DNA of 57,496 bases from an uncultured Clostridia bacterium (lineage in GTDB: Bacteria > Bacillota > Clostridia > Lachnospirales > Anaerotignaceae), in NCBI GenBank assembly GCA_910587195.1, contig CAJUKL010000003.1, positions 1 through 57,496 on the forward strand, given 5' to 3'. The notes under the pieces are model-generated. The model was not told the DNA's origin and did not search any database. It saw only the letters and a program-made list of their open reading frames with translations. Shown here in pieces: positions 9,237 through 16,728 of the stretch. How positions within the stretch are numbered: the stretch's first letter is position 1; each line of letters starts with the position of its first letter. The position numbers and the translations under genes were made by a program.

Positions 9237-9863
9237 TTAAATATTGCTTCCTTCTGTTTTATTATATTGTTCTATTTCTTTGACCTTTCTATAAAAGGTT
9301 GACATACTAATTCCTATTTTTTGACTTATTTCATAAGCCGATAATTCTTTCTTTTTCCATCTTTCTACCATATAAAAAAAATCTTGTGGCAAAATTTTTT
9401 TAGGTCTTCCAAACTTCATGCCTCTGGCTTTTGCTGCCGCAATTCCTTCTGCTTGCCTTTGGTGTATATTTTCTCTTTCATTTTGTGCCACAAAGGAAAG
9501 TAATTGCAAAACTAAATCAGAAATTAATGTTCCTAATAAATCTTTGCTTCTACTGGTATCCAATAACGGCATATCTAACACACAAATATCTAATTTTTTT
9601 TCTTTTGTTAAAAAACGCCATTGCTTGATAATTTCTTCATAATTTCGTCCTAAACGGTCGATGCTTTTGAGTACAATCAAATCTCCCTCTTTTGCTTTTC
9701 TAATCATTCTTTGATAGGCAGGTCTGTTAAAATCTTTTCCAGATTGTTTATCTATAAAGGTATCTTTTTTTTGAACCCCATATTTCTCCAGTGCCCGTAT
9801 CTGCCTCATTTCATTCTGGTCTTTGGTAGAAACGCGAATATAACCAAACCGTCTTTGCTCCAT
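9237..9863 (-). CDS. Serine recombinase (resolvase/invertase family)
   Basis: 208 residues from the ATG at 9863, which has GGAGGTG six bases upstream; a longer frame to 9878 lacks a site. The small serine recombinase domain has the nucleophile Ser in YIRVSTKDQ and the Arg-rich pocket (LGRN). The long E helix leads to a C-terminal Hin-type helix-turn-helix (ELSAYEISQKIGISMSTFY). Length and layout match Tn3-type resolvases and DNA invertases. It lies just past the end of the phage-like operon, separated from it by a terminator. It could be a relic of a mobile element, a plasmid-type resolvase or an invertase. I see no pair of crossover sites nearby. Confidence 0.88.
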   Translation of the reverse strand: MEQRRFGYIRVSTKDQNEMRQIRALEKYGVQKKDTFIDKQSGKDFNRPAYQRMIRKAKEGDLIVLKSIDRLGRNYEEIIKQWRFLTKEKKLDICVLDMPLLDTSRSKDLLGTLISDLVLQLLSFVAQNERENIHQRQAEGIAAAKARGMKFGRPKKILPQDFFYMVERWKKKELSAYEISQKIGISMSTFYRKVKEIEQYNKTEGSNI

Positions 9864-9991
9864 CTTTTTCACCTCCAAAAACAGTTTATCAAAATCTTGC
9901 TTCTTTTACAATTCTGACATTTTGCTTTGTCACAAAATAAAAAAAGGTGTTACATTACAAGCGTAAAAACCTTAGACTTCGTCCAAACCTA

Positions 9992-10013
9992 CAAGCTTTT
10001 TGAAAAAAGCTTG
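9992..10013. repeat. Perfect hairpin downstream of the phage operon
   Basis: CAAGCTTTTT and AAAAAGCTTG around a two-base GA loop, in a 240-base intergenic stretch (9864-10104) that holds no gene I can see. Confidence 0.5.
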
Positions 10014-10073
10014 ACCAAAAACTTTTTCTTTTATATACAGAATAAAAAAAACTTTTGACTTGTTTACAAAAAA

Positions 10074-10100
10074 TTTTGGGAAACCTTAAGTTTCCCAAAA
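10074..10100 (-). terminator. Terminator of the phage-like operon
   Basis: TTTTGGGAAAC (10074-10084) pairs perfectly with GTTTCCCAAAA (10090-10100), four bases after the last structural gene. It shows that the operon ends here with no fibre or lysis gene behind it. Confidence 0.8.
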
Positions 10101-10104
10101 ACAC

Positions 10105-10659
10105 TTACCAATATCTTCCATCATCTTCTCTCAAATCAATATATCTAAAGTTTCTTCTTTTTAATTCTCCATGCGTATATGGTTTTAGTTCTCCATATAA
10201 ATTATAACGCAAGGTTACATCTAGCACAATATTTGCAGGTATCATTTTTCTAACAGTTTTTCTAACTTCTTCTTGTAGCTGCTTTTTAATCAGCCTAATT
10301 TCAATATGTAAATAATACTTATCATATTGCATATCTACTGCAACATTTTCTTTGTCACAAATTCCCTCCAACCAATCTAGTAAATGAAAATAGGTATACG
10401 GGCTATGATGATTCCATAAAAAAAGCACTCTTTGCCTAAAATCTTCTAAACTTTCTCCTTCTTCTTTTGCTGTACTTAAAAGTTTTGCTCTCCTTTTTAG
10501 CCCTCCTTCTGTTGCTGTTATAATCCATTGGTCTGCTTCTAAATCTTCTTTTGCTTGTTTTTCTTCTTCTAATATTTCCCCTTCAATTTCTGATAAAATT
10601 TGAAACTCTCTTGTATCTTTTACAAAAGGAGGTAAATACTTTTCATAAATTTGTTTCAT
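10105..10659 (-). CDS. Baseplate protein, XkdU/YmfQ-like (DUF2313)
   Basis: 184 residues. The family closes the baseplate wedge of PBSX-type and Mu-type contractile tails and links it to the tail fibre. The N-terminus (YLPPFVKDTREFQIL) and the Arg-rich segment leading to a HSPYTYFHLLDWL stretch fit. The C-terminus has GELKPYTHGELKRR, a fibre-proximal motif common in clostridial tail clusters. It overlaps the preceding baseplate J gene by four bases. In PBSX the next gene is the fibre (XkdV). Here a terminator follows instead. Confidence 0.85.
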   Translation of the reverse strand: MKQIYEKYLPPFVKDTREFQILSEIEGEILEEEKQAKEDLEADQWIITATEGGLKRRAKLLSTAKEEGESLEDFRQRVLFLWNHHSPYTYFHLLDWLEGICDKENVAVDMQYDKYYLHIEIRLIKKQLQEEVRKTVRKMIPANIVLDVTLRYNLYGELKPYTHGELKRRNFRYIDLREDDGRYW

Positions 10660-11726
10660 TGTGTCACCACACTTTCCAAAAATGGAATTTCTTCATTTTC
10701 TAAAATATAATTTTGCATTTTTCCATTTATTTTAGTATCCTGCACATCAATGACTCCTTCTGCATCTAATGCTCTAGATTCTAAATAACTAATACGAACC
10801 GTTAAATATTCCATATCTGCCCATTGTTTTCTTAAATTAGAAAAATAATCTTCAATCGAATTTTTAATTTGTTCTGTTACTTTTGCTTTGTTCATACCAT
10901 CTTTTAAAAGTAATGTCATTTCAATCTGACATTGTACTTCTTTTGCTGCTTCCACAGTTACTTTATGTCCTACTGGCGCAATACCATAACCCAACCCTCT
11001 TTTTTGTGGGTCTATAACTTGTTGTATTTTTGCAATTTCTCCTTCGATTGGTGCATTAAAATTTCCATCTACAATTGTTAATTTTACTGTTCCGCCTCCC
11101 TTCCATACAGGTGTTACTTTTACGCCACCTACCCCTCGCAAAGCCATTACTTTTACTTTATAATCCTCTATATTTCCGCCAAAAGTATCTGTATTAAAAC
11201 TGCTATAATATCTTTTTCGAAGGCTTTCATCAGATTCCTCATCTTCTCCTTCTGTTACTAGTTCAATTAACTCTCCTTTTGCTAGTCCTTCTAAATAAGT
11301 AATAGGTGTCAAATCACCTAAATATTGATTTCCAGCTTCTCCTGCTGTTTCACATTCCAATAGATATTGTCCAACGGTTTCTGTTTTTTCTGTTACAACA
11401 TAATTTAATTCTTCCAAATTAAAACGCATACCCATCGGAATATTGCAACCGTTTCCGCTTCTATCTGTAAAATTACCTAATAAAGTTGCTTTTGTGGCTT
11501 CTTTACGAAATACGCCTCTTTCCATACAACGCTTTGTCAAATCTTCTTCTGTTGCTGTATCTCCATAAGTACGATTTTCTAACATTGCCAAATCTGCATA
11601 AAAAATTGCTGTTTCTGCTGCATTGGGTGCAATCGCATCAAAAATAATACTTCCTTGTCGTCTATCTCTTTTTTGGCTGACCTGTTCTAATTTTCTTTCC
11701 ATCAATTCGTCATAACTTTCATACAT
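10656..11726 (-). CDS. Baseplate J-like protein (XkdT/gpJ family)
   Basis: 356 residues, the usual size for baseplate J proteins, which form the wedge of contractile tails. Recognisable features are the N-terminal YDELMERKLEQV, the central TYGDTATEEDLTKRCMERG, EGEDEESDESLRKRYY and NFNAPIEGEIAKIQQVIDP segments, and the GVGYG-type GLGYGIAPVGHKVTV block. The frame is intact. The start abuts the previous stop (shared base 11726), as expected in a phage late operon. This is among the clearest contractile-tail markers in the window. Confidence 0.93.
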   Translation of the reverse strand: MYESYDELMERKLEQVSQKRDRRQGSIIFDAIAPNAAETAIFYADLAMLENRTYGDTATEEDLTKRCMERGVFRKEATKATLLGNFTDRSGNGCNIPMGMRFNLEELNYVVTEKTETVGQYLLECETAGEAGNQYLGDLTPITYLEGLAKGELIELVTEGEDEESDESLRKRYYSSFNTDTFGGNIEDYKVKVMALRGVGGVKVTPVWKGGGTVKLTIVDGNFNAPIEGEIAKIQQVIDPQKRGLGYGIAPVGHKVTVEAAKEVQCQIEMTLLLKDGMNKAKVTEQIKNSIEDYFSNLRKQWADMEYLTVRISYLESRALDAEGVIDVQDTKINGKMQNYILENEEIPFLESVVTQ

Positions 11727-12130
11727 TAAATATCAACCTGCCTTTCTATTTCCAGTGTACCAAAGATAGTATGCACCTTGAATCTTACTTCCAGAATATT
11801 CTTTCCGCCATGAAATGTAAAATCTGTTACTGCTTTTATTCTGTCATCTGCTAACAATGCTTCTTCAATTCTTTTTTTAATTTCCGGTATCACATAGCTT
11901 TTAGCTCTGCCAAATAAATCTTTTAATTCCATGCCATATTCCCAGTTATAAATTTCATATTGATAGCGTTCGGTAAATAATATTTTAAATACTGCTTGTT
12001 TCATAGCTTCCAGTTCGTCTACCGTTCCAGATACAATTTCTTTTTCCCTCTGCACACGATACGTCAAAGTTGGAATGGTTTGTATTATAATTGAATTCAT
12101 TTCCGTTTCAGCTTGTGGTATCAGTTTCAT
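11726..12130 (-). CDS. Baseplate protein XkdS-like (DUF2634, gp25-type)
   Basis: 134 residues. YQYEIYNWEYGMELKDLFG is the diagnostic block of DUF2634 (XkdS), followed by the ADDRIKAV segment of gp25-like wedge proteins with lysozyme-related fold but no catalysis expected. It overlaps the XkdR-like gene by 23 bases, with GGAGGAAAAGG before its ATG. Position R-S-T-U is the same as in PBSX. Confidence 0.9.
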   Translation of the reverse strand: MKLIPQAETEMNSIIIQTIPTLTYRVQREKEIVSGTVDELEAMKQAVFKILFTERYQYEIYNWEYGMELKDLFGRAKSYVIPEIKKRIEEALLADDRIKAVTDFTFHGGKNILEVRFKVHTIFGTLEIERQVDI

Positions 12131-12476
12131 TTTCCTTTTCCTCCTCCCCTACTCTATCCCATACAACATATCTTTGACCACCTGTCATTTTTATCAATAT
12201 CACTCTTTCCCCTACTTTTAACTGTTTTTCTGCTATGATTTCGTAATGTGTCCAAGGTTCACTCGAATTTTTTTTTCGCATTTGAAAAGTTTCATAATGT
12301 TTTACGACATTACGAGATAATACTAAAAAAGCTTCTGTCAATTCCAGCTTTTGCTCTAGCATAATTTTTAAAGGTTTTTCTGCTGTTACAGTACCATAGC
12401 AAACATCTGTTAAATTTTCCTGTTGCAGCACATCATACGCCAATAATTTTACCGCTTCCAACATAATTTTCTTCAC
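12108..12476 (-). CDS. XkdR-like tail protein (DUF2577)
   Basis: 122 residues. The order GTVTAEKPLKIML, then LELTEAFLVLSRNV, then LKVGERVILIKMTGGQRYVV, then WDRV is the DUF2577 pattern, a small beta-rich protein at the tail tip or baseplate hub in PBSX-type tails. The frame opens with GTG at 12476; an ATG at 12464 is nearly as well placed behind AAGGGTG. The C-terminal Glu/Thr-rich tail overlaps the next gene. Confidence 0.88.
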   Translation of the reverse strand: MKKIMLEAVKLLAYDVLQQENLTDVCYGTVTAEKPLKIMLEQKLELTEAFLVLSRNVVKHYETFQMRKKNSSEPWTHYEIIAEKQLKVGERVILIKMTGGQRYVVWDRVGEEEKENETDTTS

Positions 12477-12478
12477 CC

Positions 12479-13669
12479 TTATATTTTTTTATTTCCTCTT
12501 AAACTTCTTTCTCTTTCTTCCAATAATTTTTCTGTCAAATGAAACAACAAAGTATCCACATTAATATTTTGTGACACTTTTGCGATATTCTGTTGTTTTT
12601 TTGGCTGTTCCGTTTGTTTCAAGCTCTCGTTTATCATATTTTGTATGGTTTCTTTTTTTGCTTTTTCCTTTAATTTTTTTTGTTGTCCTTCTTTTTTCCA
12701 GATACTCACATTTTTCTGTGTTTTTCCGTATAGTTTTTGAATATTTTGTATTTCTGTAACATTAGCTTCATGATTTCCATTATCTTGTAAAGCAGCCATT
12801 GTTTTATGTTCCATTTTTTTCTCTTTTTCTTCTGGAACAAAATCCTCTACATTTTTTGTAAAATAATCTTTTTGATTTTGTTGCTGTAAAGCATTTGCAT
12901 ACCAAAAAACAGAATTTTCTTTTTGTTCTTTGAAGTTATCTGTCCAAAAATAAAAAAGATTTTTTTGTAAGTCCTCTATTTTTTCAACTTTTTTGTTATT
13001 TTTACCTTTTTCAACTTTTACAAAATATCCTTGTTGTTCTTGTTTTATTTTTTGCTGTTCTTTTTCCCAGATATTTTGTTTTTTATCTTTTTTTAGCTGC
13101 TCCTGAAATTGCATTTGACTTTGTCTATAAAATTGGTCTTGCTCTTGTTTTTGATTCTTTTGTTGTTTTTGTATTTCTTCTTGATATTGTTTTTTTGTTT
13201 GTTTTTGCATTTGAAATTGCATTTCTGCATGATATTGTTTTTCTGCATAATATTGTTTTTCTGCTTGTATTTGTTGCTGTTCTATCTTTCTTTTTTGCTG
13301 TTCTTTTTGCCCTTCTTTTTGTTGTTTTTGTATTTTTATTTCATATTGTTTTTTTGCAGCAGCTTGAAATTGTTTTTGTGCTTCTGCCCGATATTGTTTT
13401 TCTACTTGTTGCTGTTCTATTATTTTTTTTTGTTTTTTATCCTGTGGAAAATATACATTTTTATCCAAAACAATGGTTTGTTCTTTAGGATTATGTTCTA
13501 AAAAATTTTTTAATTGTTTTTGAGGAGATAACTCTTTTTTCAAATCCCGATAAAAAATTTTTTCCCATCCTAGTCCATTTTTAAATATTTCCTGTTGTTC
13601 ATACCAATGCCAAAAAAAATTATTTTTATTTTTTTCTGTTAAAAGTTTTTCCTGATAAAATAGAAGCAT
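12479..13669 (-). CDS. Gln/Lys-rich coiled-coil protein in the tape-measure slot
   Basis: About 396 residues. I take ATG 13669 as the start because GAGGTG lies six bases upstream; a GTG at 13678 is also in frame. Residues about 75-230 are a charged, extremely Gln-rich helix with KQY/KQF units recurring every 7-8 residues and an internal duplication (KKQYEIKIQKQQK and KKQYQEEIQKQQK). Flanking parts are Trp/Phe-containing and more globular, and the C-terminus ends NVDTLLFHLTEKLLEERERS. There is no membrane segment and no lytic domain. It directly follows the frameshifting tail chaperone, where long-tailed phages keep the tape measure, and precedes XkdR. I infer a very short tape measure or a replacement for one; sequence similarity alone does not show it. 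Confidence 0.6.
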   Translation of the reverse strand: MLLFYQEKLLTEKNKNNFFWHWYEQQEIFKNGLGWEKIFYRDLKKELSPQKQLKNFLEHNPKEQTIVLDKNVYFPQDKKQKKIIEQQQVEKQYRAEAQKQFQAAAKKQYEIKIQKQQKEGQKEQQKRKIEQQQIQAEKQYYAEKQYHAEMQFQMQKQTKKQYQEEIQKQQKNQKQEQDQFYRQSQMQFQEQLKKDKKQNIWEKEQQKIKQEQQGYFVKVEKGKNNKKVEKIEDLQKNLFYFWTDNFKEQKENSVFWYANALQQQNQKDYFTKNVEDFVPEEKEKKMEHKTMAALQDNGNHEANVTEIQNIQKLYGKTQKNVSIWKKEGQQKKLKEKAKKETIQNMINESLKQTEQPKKQQNIAKVSQNINVDTLLFHLTEKLLEERERSLRGNKKI

Positions 13670-13674
13670 AATTT

Positions 13675-13824
13675 TCACCTCTTTTCTTCTAATTCCAAAT
13701 CAATGACACTTTCTATAAACATTCTTTCTGGACAATCTAGCGCAAAAAACTGACTAGGTAATATATGAAAATGTCGGAGTGCATAGCAAGCATAATCTGC
13801 TTCTGCTGTGCCCTCCTTTATTGC
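13675..13824 (-). CDS. -1 frame extension of the second tail chaperone
   Basis: A 49-codon segment in the -1 frame, reached by slippage at 13830-13824 and ending TGA at 13677-13675. It reads AIKEGTAEADYACYALRHFH, then ILPSQFFALDCPERMFIESV. The aromatic-Ala-Leu-Arg plus ILPS-x-F pattern is the usual second half of phage tail chaperones (gpGT type). It has no ATG, GTG or TTG near its beginning, so fusion by frameshifting is the only obvious way to make it. The fusion would be 168 residues. An AGGAGG lies just inside the segment, but no start codon in this frame follows it. Confidence 0.75.
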   Translation of the reverse strand, partial: AIKEGTAEADYACYALRHFHILPSQFFALDCPERMFIESVIDLELEEKR

Positions 13825-14180
13825 TTTTTTATCTCTTTTTTTATTGTTTCTTTTCTTTCTTCAAAACCATTTTGCTCTCTAACAGTTTTTAAAAGTATCA
13901 TATATTCTCCCATGGTAAGCATTTCTTTTAGCACTTCCTCTGCACTATGACAGCCATAACTTTCTAAAAGCTGCTTGTCCTGTAAATCTGGTTCCACCAC
14001 ACAACTTGCACAAAATTTTCTCCAATATTGTTCTATTTCCATTTTATCACTTTTTATTTTTTGATGTTCCTTTTCCTTAATCGCTTTTATTTTCCAGGGT
14101 AAAGGCTCTCCATTTTTTCCAGTAAACCTTTGAGATACTATAATTTCTTTTGGTTCCGGCATATATCGTTCTTCTATCAA
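13818..14180 (-). CDS. Tail assembly chaperone, XkdN-like (second copy)
   Basis: 120 residues in the zero frame. The core (VSQRF-x-G-x-x-GEPLPWKIKAI, then VVEPDL, then LTMGEYMILLK) is the XkdN pattern, and it is clearly related to the gene at 15844-16176. The last sense codons form A AAA AAG followed by CAA TAA, so a -1 slip gives the 168-residue form. In long-tailed phages the short and long chaperones coat the tape measure during assembly. Here the next gene is the Gln-rich coiled coil. It overlaps the XkdQ-like gene by four bases. Confidence 0.85.
   Translation of the reverse strand: MIEERYMPEPKEIIVSQRFTGKNGEPLPWKIKAIKEKEHQKIKSDKMEIEQYWRKFCASCVVEPDLQDKQLLESYGCHSAEEVLKEMLTMGEYMILLKTVREQNGFEERKETIKKEIKKQ
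13824..13830 (-). promoter_or_regulatory. A AAA AAG slippery heptamer
   Basis: Read on the minus strand in the chaperone frame: ATA AAA AAG CAA TAA. It is the same heptamer as in E. coli dnaX, six bases before the zero-frame stop. I see no strong stem-loop immediately downstream. Confidence 0.8.
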
Positions 14181-15157
14181 TGTAATTCCTCCATTCTAAT
14201 CCATAAATCCGCTTTATATCCCCCATTAAAAAAATGGTATTCCATTTTTTCAATTACAAAAATGCCTTTTAAACTAATTTCTGCTAACTCAGGCAATACA
14301 ATACAAATTGACTGCCCTGGTTTTAATAGCAATTCCTCTGATAACTGTTTTAAAATCAAAGTTTTTTTCACCCGACACTTTTGTGTTAAAAAGCTATCTC
14401 CAATCGCTTTTAGCTCATACTGCGTCAACCTGTGGTCTACCCTTTGATAATACAGTAGCCTGCCCCATTTTTGTACTTCTTCCTGTTTTTCATCCCTGTA
14501 AGATAATTGTTCTGTTTCTAGCCTTCCTGCTTGAAACAGTTGAATCCCATTATAAGTATCTTCTGAAATATCTGTGATATAGATATAATCTTCTATACTT
14601 CCATCACATTGTAATATCACATTTGTCACCATATCATTTTTTGCAGTTAATGTTAGTTTTCCAGCTTCATCATAAAAAAAATATTCTTTTCCGGTTTCTT
14701 TTTTGGTCAAATCTAGTGCTGTTCCAATCATATCCCAAAGAGTTTGTCCCTCCTCAATTCTTTGTGGAATTTTCCAGCCACTGTCACAAACATCGCCAAT
14801 AGTCAATCCATAATCTCCTGCAATCATTTGTATCAATTCTGATGCTTTTTTATTATAATAGACATATGTATCTTTATTTTGGACTAAATAAAAAAACTGG
14901 TCATATGCTGTTACGGTAATAATTTGTTTTGATGTTCTACTTTTTTTCATAACCCAGCCAAAAAACAGCATTGTATTTTTTGCAAAAAATTGAATTTGAC
15001 TTCCCTCCACAAATTCTACAACACCATCTCTTATGATTTTGCAAGTTAATTTTCCGCAAGTTCCGAGAATACTTTTTTCTATTGTCACTTCTCCTTCCAA
15101 TAAATTTGTTGCATCATAAACTTTTTCCTTATTTTTTATCAACATTTTTATTTCCAT
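14177..15157 (-). CDS. Tail hub protein XkdQ-like
   Basis: 326 residues, similar in size to XkdQ of PBSX. It belongs to the late-control gpD/gp27-like hub fold. The central KASELIQMIAGDYGLTIG and the WDMIGTALDLT segments, plus the C-terminal KPGQSICIVLPELAEIS beta region, match. It probably forms the trimeric hub at the tail tip. It lies five bases after the LysM gene, the same P-Q pairing as in PBSX, but comes before the tape-measure slot instead of after it. GGGGTG precedes the ATG. Confidence 0.85.
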   Translation of the reverse strand: MEIKMLIKNKEKVYDATNLLEGEVTIEKSILGTCGKLTCKIIRDGVVEFVEGSQIQFFAKNTMLFFGWVMKKSRTSKQIITVTAYDQFFYLVQNKDTYVYYNKKASELIQMIAGDYGLTIGDVCDSGWKIPQRIEEGQTLWDMIGTALDLTKKETGKEYFFYDEAGKLTLTAKNDMVTNVILQCDGSIEDYIYITDISEDTYNGIQLFQAGRLETEQLSYRDEKQEEVQKWGRLLYYQRVDHRLTQYELKAIGDSFLTQKCRVKKTLILKQLSEELLLKPGQSICIVLPELAEISLKGIFVIEKMEYHFFNGGYKADLWIRMEELH

Positions 15158-15161
15158 TTTA

Positions 15162-15824
15162 TCACCCCAAACGTAATATCTGTCCCACTTGTATTTTGTT
15201 TGGATTTACAATATTATTTTTTTCTGCAATTTCCCGAAAACGATTTCCATCATTTAGCATTGTCTGTGCAATTTTCCATAAAGAATCCCCTTGTTTCACC
15301 GTATACGTATTAGGAATTTCTTTGCCATCTCTTTTTGCACCGAACTCCTCAACTACCATCTGACCATCTTTTTGTTCCATTTTATAAGTTGTAGAAGTAA
15401 TTTTTCTATATTCTTTTGCTTGAATTTCCACCCAAAAATCACCTTGTTCTCCACCTTTTTCCAACACAGTATATTCTTCAAAAGAAATATCCATATTCCC
15501 GCTAAATAATTCTGTACCATCTGCCAATTTACGAAATACAATTAAACTCACAGGTTTTTTGCTAATTTTATACTGTCGAAATTGATTTAAAAAAAAGATA
15601 GGAGGTTGAAAGCCACCTTCTGTTTGTACAAAGCTGTATTGTACTGCTGGTAAAAGTACCGTAAAAGAAATTCTTCTTAAACCAATATCTTTTAAAATAC
15701 TGCCTTCTCCTATATTTACCAGTTCAACCTTTTGGCTTTCCCCCTCCACTCTTGTCACTAATTCCGATGGTGCTACTGGTAATAATATTTGCTGTTCATT
15801 TTGTTTCAAATAAAACCGGTACAT
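15162..15824 (-). CDS. LysM tail protein XkdP-like
   Basis: 220 residues. The N-terminal two thirds resemble the XkdP/gp53 tail-tube initiator region (LPVAPSELVTRV, then DIGLRRISFTVLLPA), and the C-terminal LysM module at about 172-219 (YTVKQGDSLWKIAQTM to NKIQVGQILRL) would touch peptidoglycan or other tail parts. XkdP of PBSX has the same layout. AAAGGAGGG precedes the ATG. It directly follows the first XkdN copy, so the tape measure normally found between them is absent here. Confidence 0.92.
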   Translation of the reverse strand: MYRFYLKQNEQQILLPVAPSELVTRVEGESQKVELVNIGEGSILKDIGLRRISFTVLLPAVQYSFVQTEGGFQPPIFFLNQFRQYKISKKPVSLIVFRKLADGTELFSGNMDISFEEYTVLEKGGEQGDFWVEIQAKEYRKITSTTYKMEQKDGQMVVEEFGAKRDGKEIPNTYTVKQGDSLWKIAQTMLNDGNRFREIAEKNNIVNPNKIQVGQILRLG

Positions 15825-15843
15825 ATTGCCCTCCTTTATAATT

Positions 15844-16176
15844 TCACAATTCTTCCACCATATTTTTTAACTTTTGATATTCACCTGCCGTTAATAACTC
15901 CAGTAACAAAGCATCTTTTCCAAGCACATGATACTTATTCTGTAATTCCATACTGTTCAAGTCAGGAAAAACAACGCTTTCCGCCAATATCATTTGTTCA
16001 TACATATTTTGTTGATGCATCATTCTGCATTTTTTTAATATCATTTCATTTTCCTTTTGCAGCAATGGTTTTATTTCCCAAAGGATTACTTCTCCTTTTT
16101 CATCACGAAATCGGTCTGATAGTGCTATTTTTTTATTTTGTATTTCTTTTGCATTTTGCTTATAAAATGCTTCCAA
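15844..16176 (-). CDS. Tail assembly chaperone, XkdN-like (first copy)
   Basis: 110 residues. LSDRFRDEKGEVILWEIKPL, then VVFPDL, then LLTAGEYQKLKNM align block by block with the second copy at 13818-14180. It occupies the canonical place after the tail tube. Unlike the second copy it lacks the A AAA AAG heptamer, and no chaperone-like extension is seen after its stop. It may have been partitioned by duplication: one copy kept the position, the other kept the frameshift. Confidence 0.8.
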   Translation of the reverse strand: MEAFYKQNAKEIQNKKIALSDRFRDEKGEVILWEIKPLLQKENEMILKKCRMMHQQNMYEQMILAESVVFPDLNSMELQNKYHVLGKDALLLELLTAGEYQKLKNMVEEL

Positions 16177-16257
16177 AAAAAACCCCTTCTTCCCTTATTA
16201 TTTTTGATAAATGACCTTAGACACTCTAAAAGAGTTATCTAAGGTCTTGTTTACATT

Positions 16258-16713
16258 TTATAATTCTTCAAAAGCTTCCAACAAATCTGCGTCATTAAAG
16301 GTAAAAGTCAATGTTTCATCTAATGCTTCTTTTTCCACATCTAATTTTGTAATCAACATACTATCAATATTGACTCCCTTTAAAAGAACGGTTTGTTTTC
16401 CGGTTTCGCTGGTAGGGTCTTCATTTGTCACAAGTAATTCAAAATAGGTATCCTTTCCATTTTTCATATAACCTAGCATTACTTTGCGGAACAAACTAGA
16501 AACATAATATACATCCATTGTTCCCGTACCTTTCCAACCACCAGCCTTATGTTGTTTTGATGTCAAGCCCAAGATAGGAATTTCAGATTTTGTTTTTTGT
16601 ACTTTTGCCTCCACATTTTTTGCCTGCATAATTTCATATCTGTTTCCATCAATCAAAGCAAAGCAAGTACCTAAGGCACCATTGATGGTATCTTTTGCTC
16701 TTAAATACGCCAT
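16258..16713 (-). CDS. Tail tube protein (XkdM family)
   Basis: 151 residues. XkdM-type tubes form the inner channel of contractile tails. Visible marks are the N-terminal AKDTINGALGTCFA, KSEIPILGLTSKQHKAGGWK, GTGTMDVYYVSSLFRKVML and the C-terminal DETLTFTFNDADLLEAF. Length agrees with PBSX XkdM. It follows the sheath by 15 bases with an AGGAGGGG ribosome site, the standard sheath-tube pair. Confidence 0.93.
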   Translation of the reverse strand: MAYLRAKDTINGALGTCFALIDGNRYEIMQAKNVEAKVQKTKSEIPILGLTSKQHKAGGWKGTGTMDVYYVSSLFRKVMLGYMKNGKDTYFELLVTNEDPTSETGKQTVLLKGVNIDSMLITKLDVEKEALDETLTFTFNDADLLEAFEEL

Positions 16714-16728
16714 ATCTACCCCTCCTTA

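Noticed and set aside
9992..10013. Hairpin as an attachment or crossover site for the serine recombinase
   Set aside because: A single copy with a two-base loop does not have the layout of res or hix sites and no partner was found.
13109..13501. Long hydrophobic Phe/Leu-rich reading frames on the plus strand
   Set aside because: They are the antisense of the Gln/Lys-rich coiled coil: CAA/AAA-type codons read backwards give TTG/TTT. No ribosome site.
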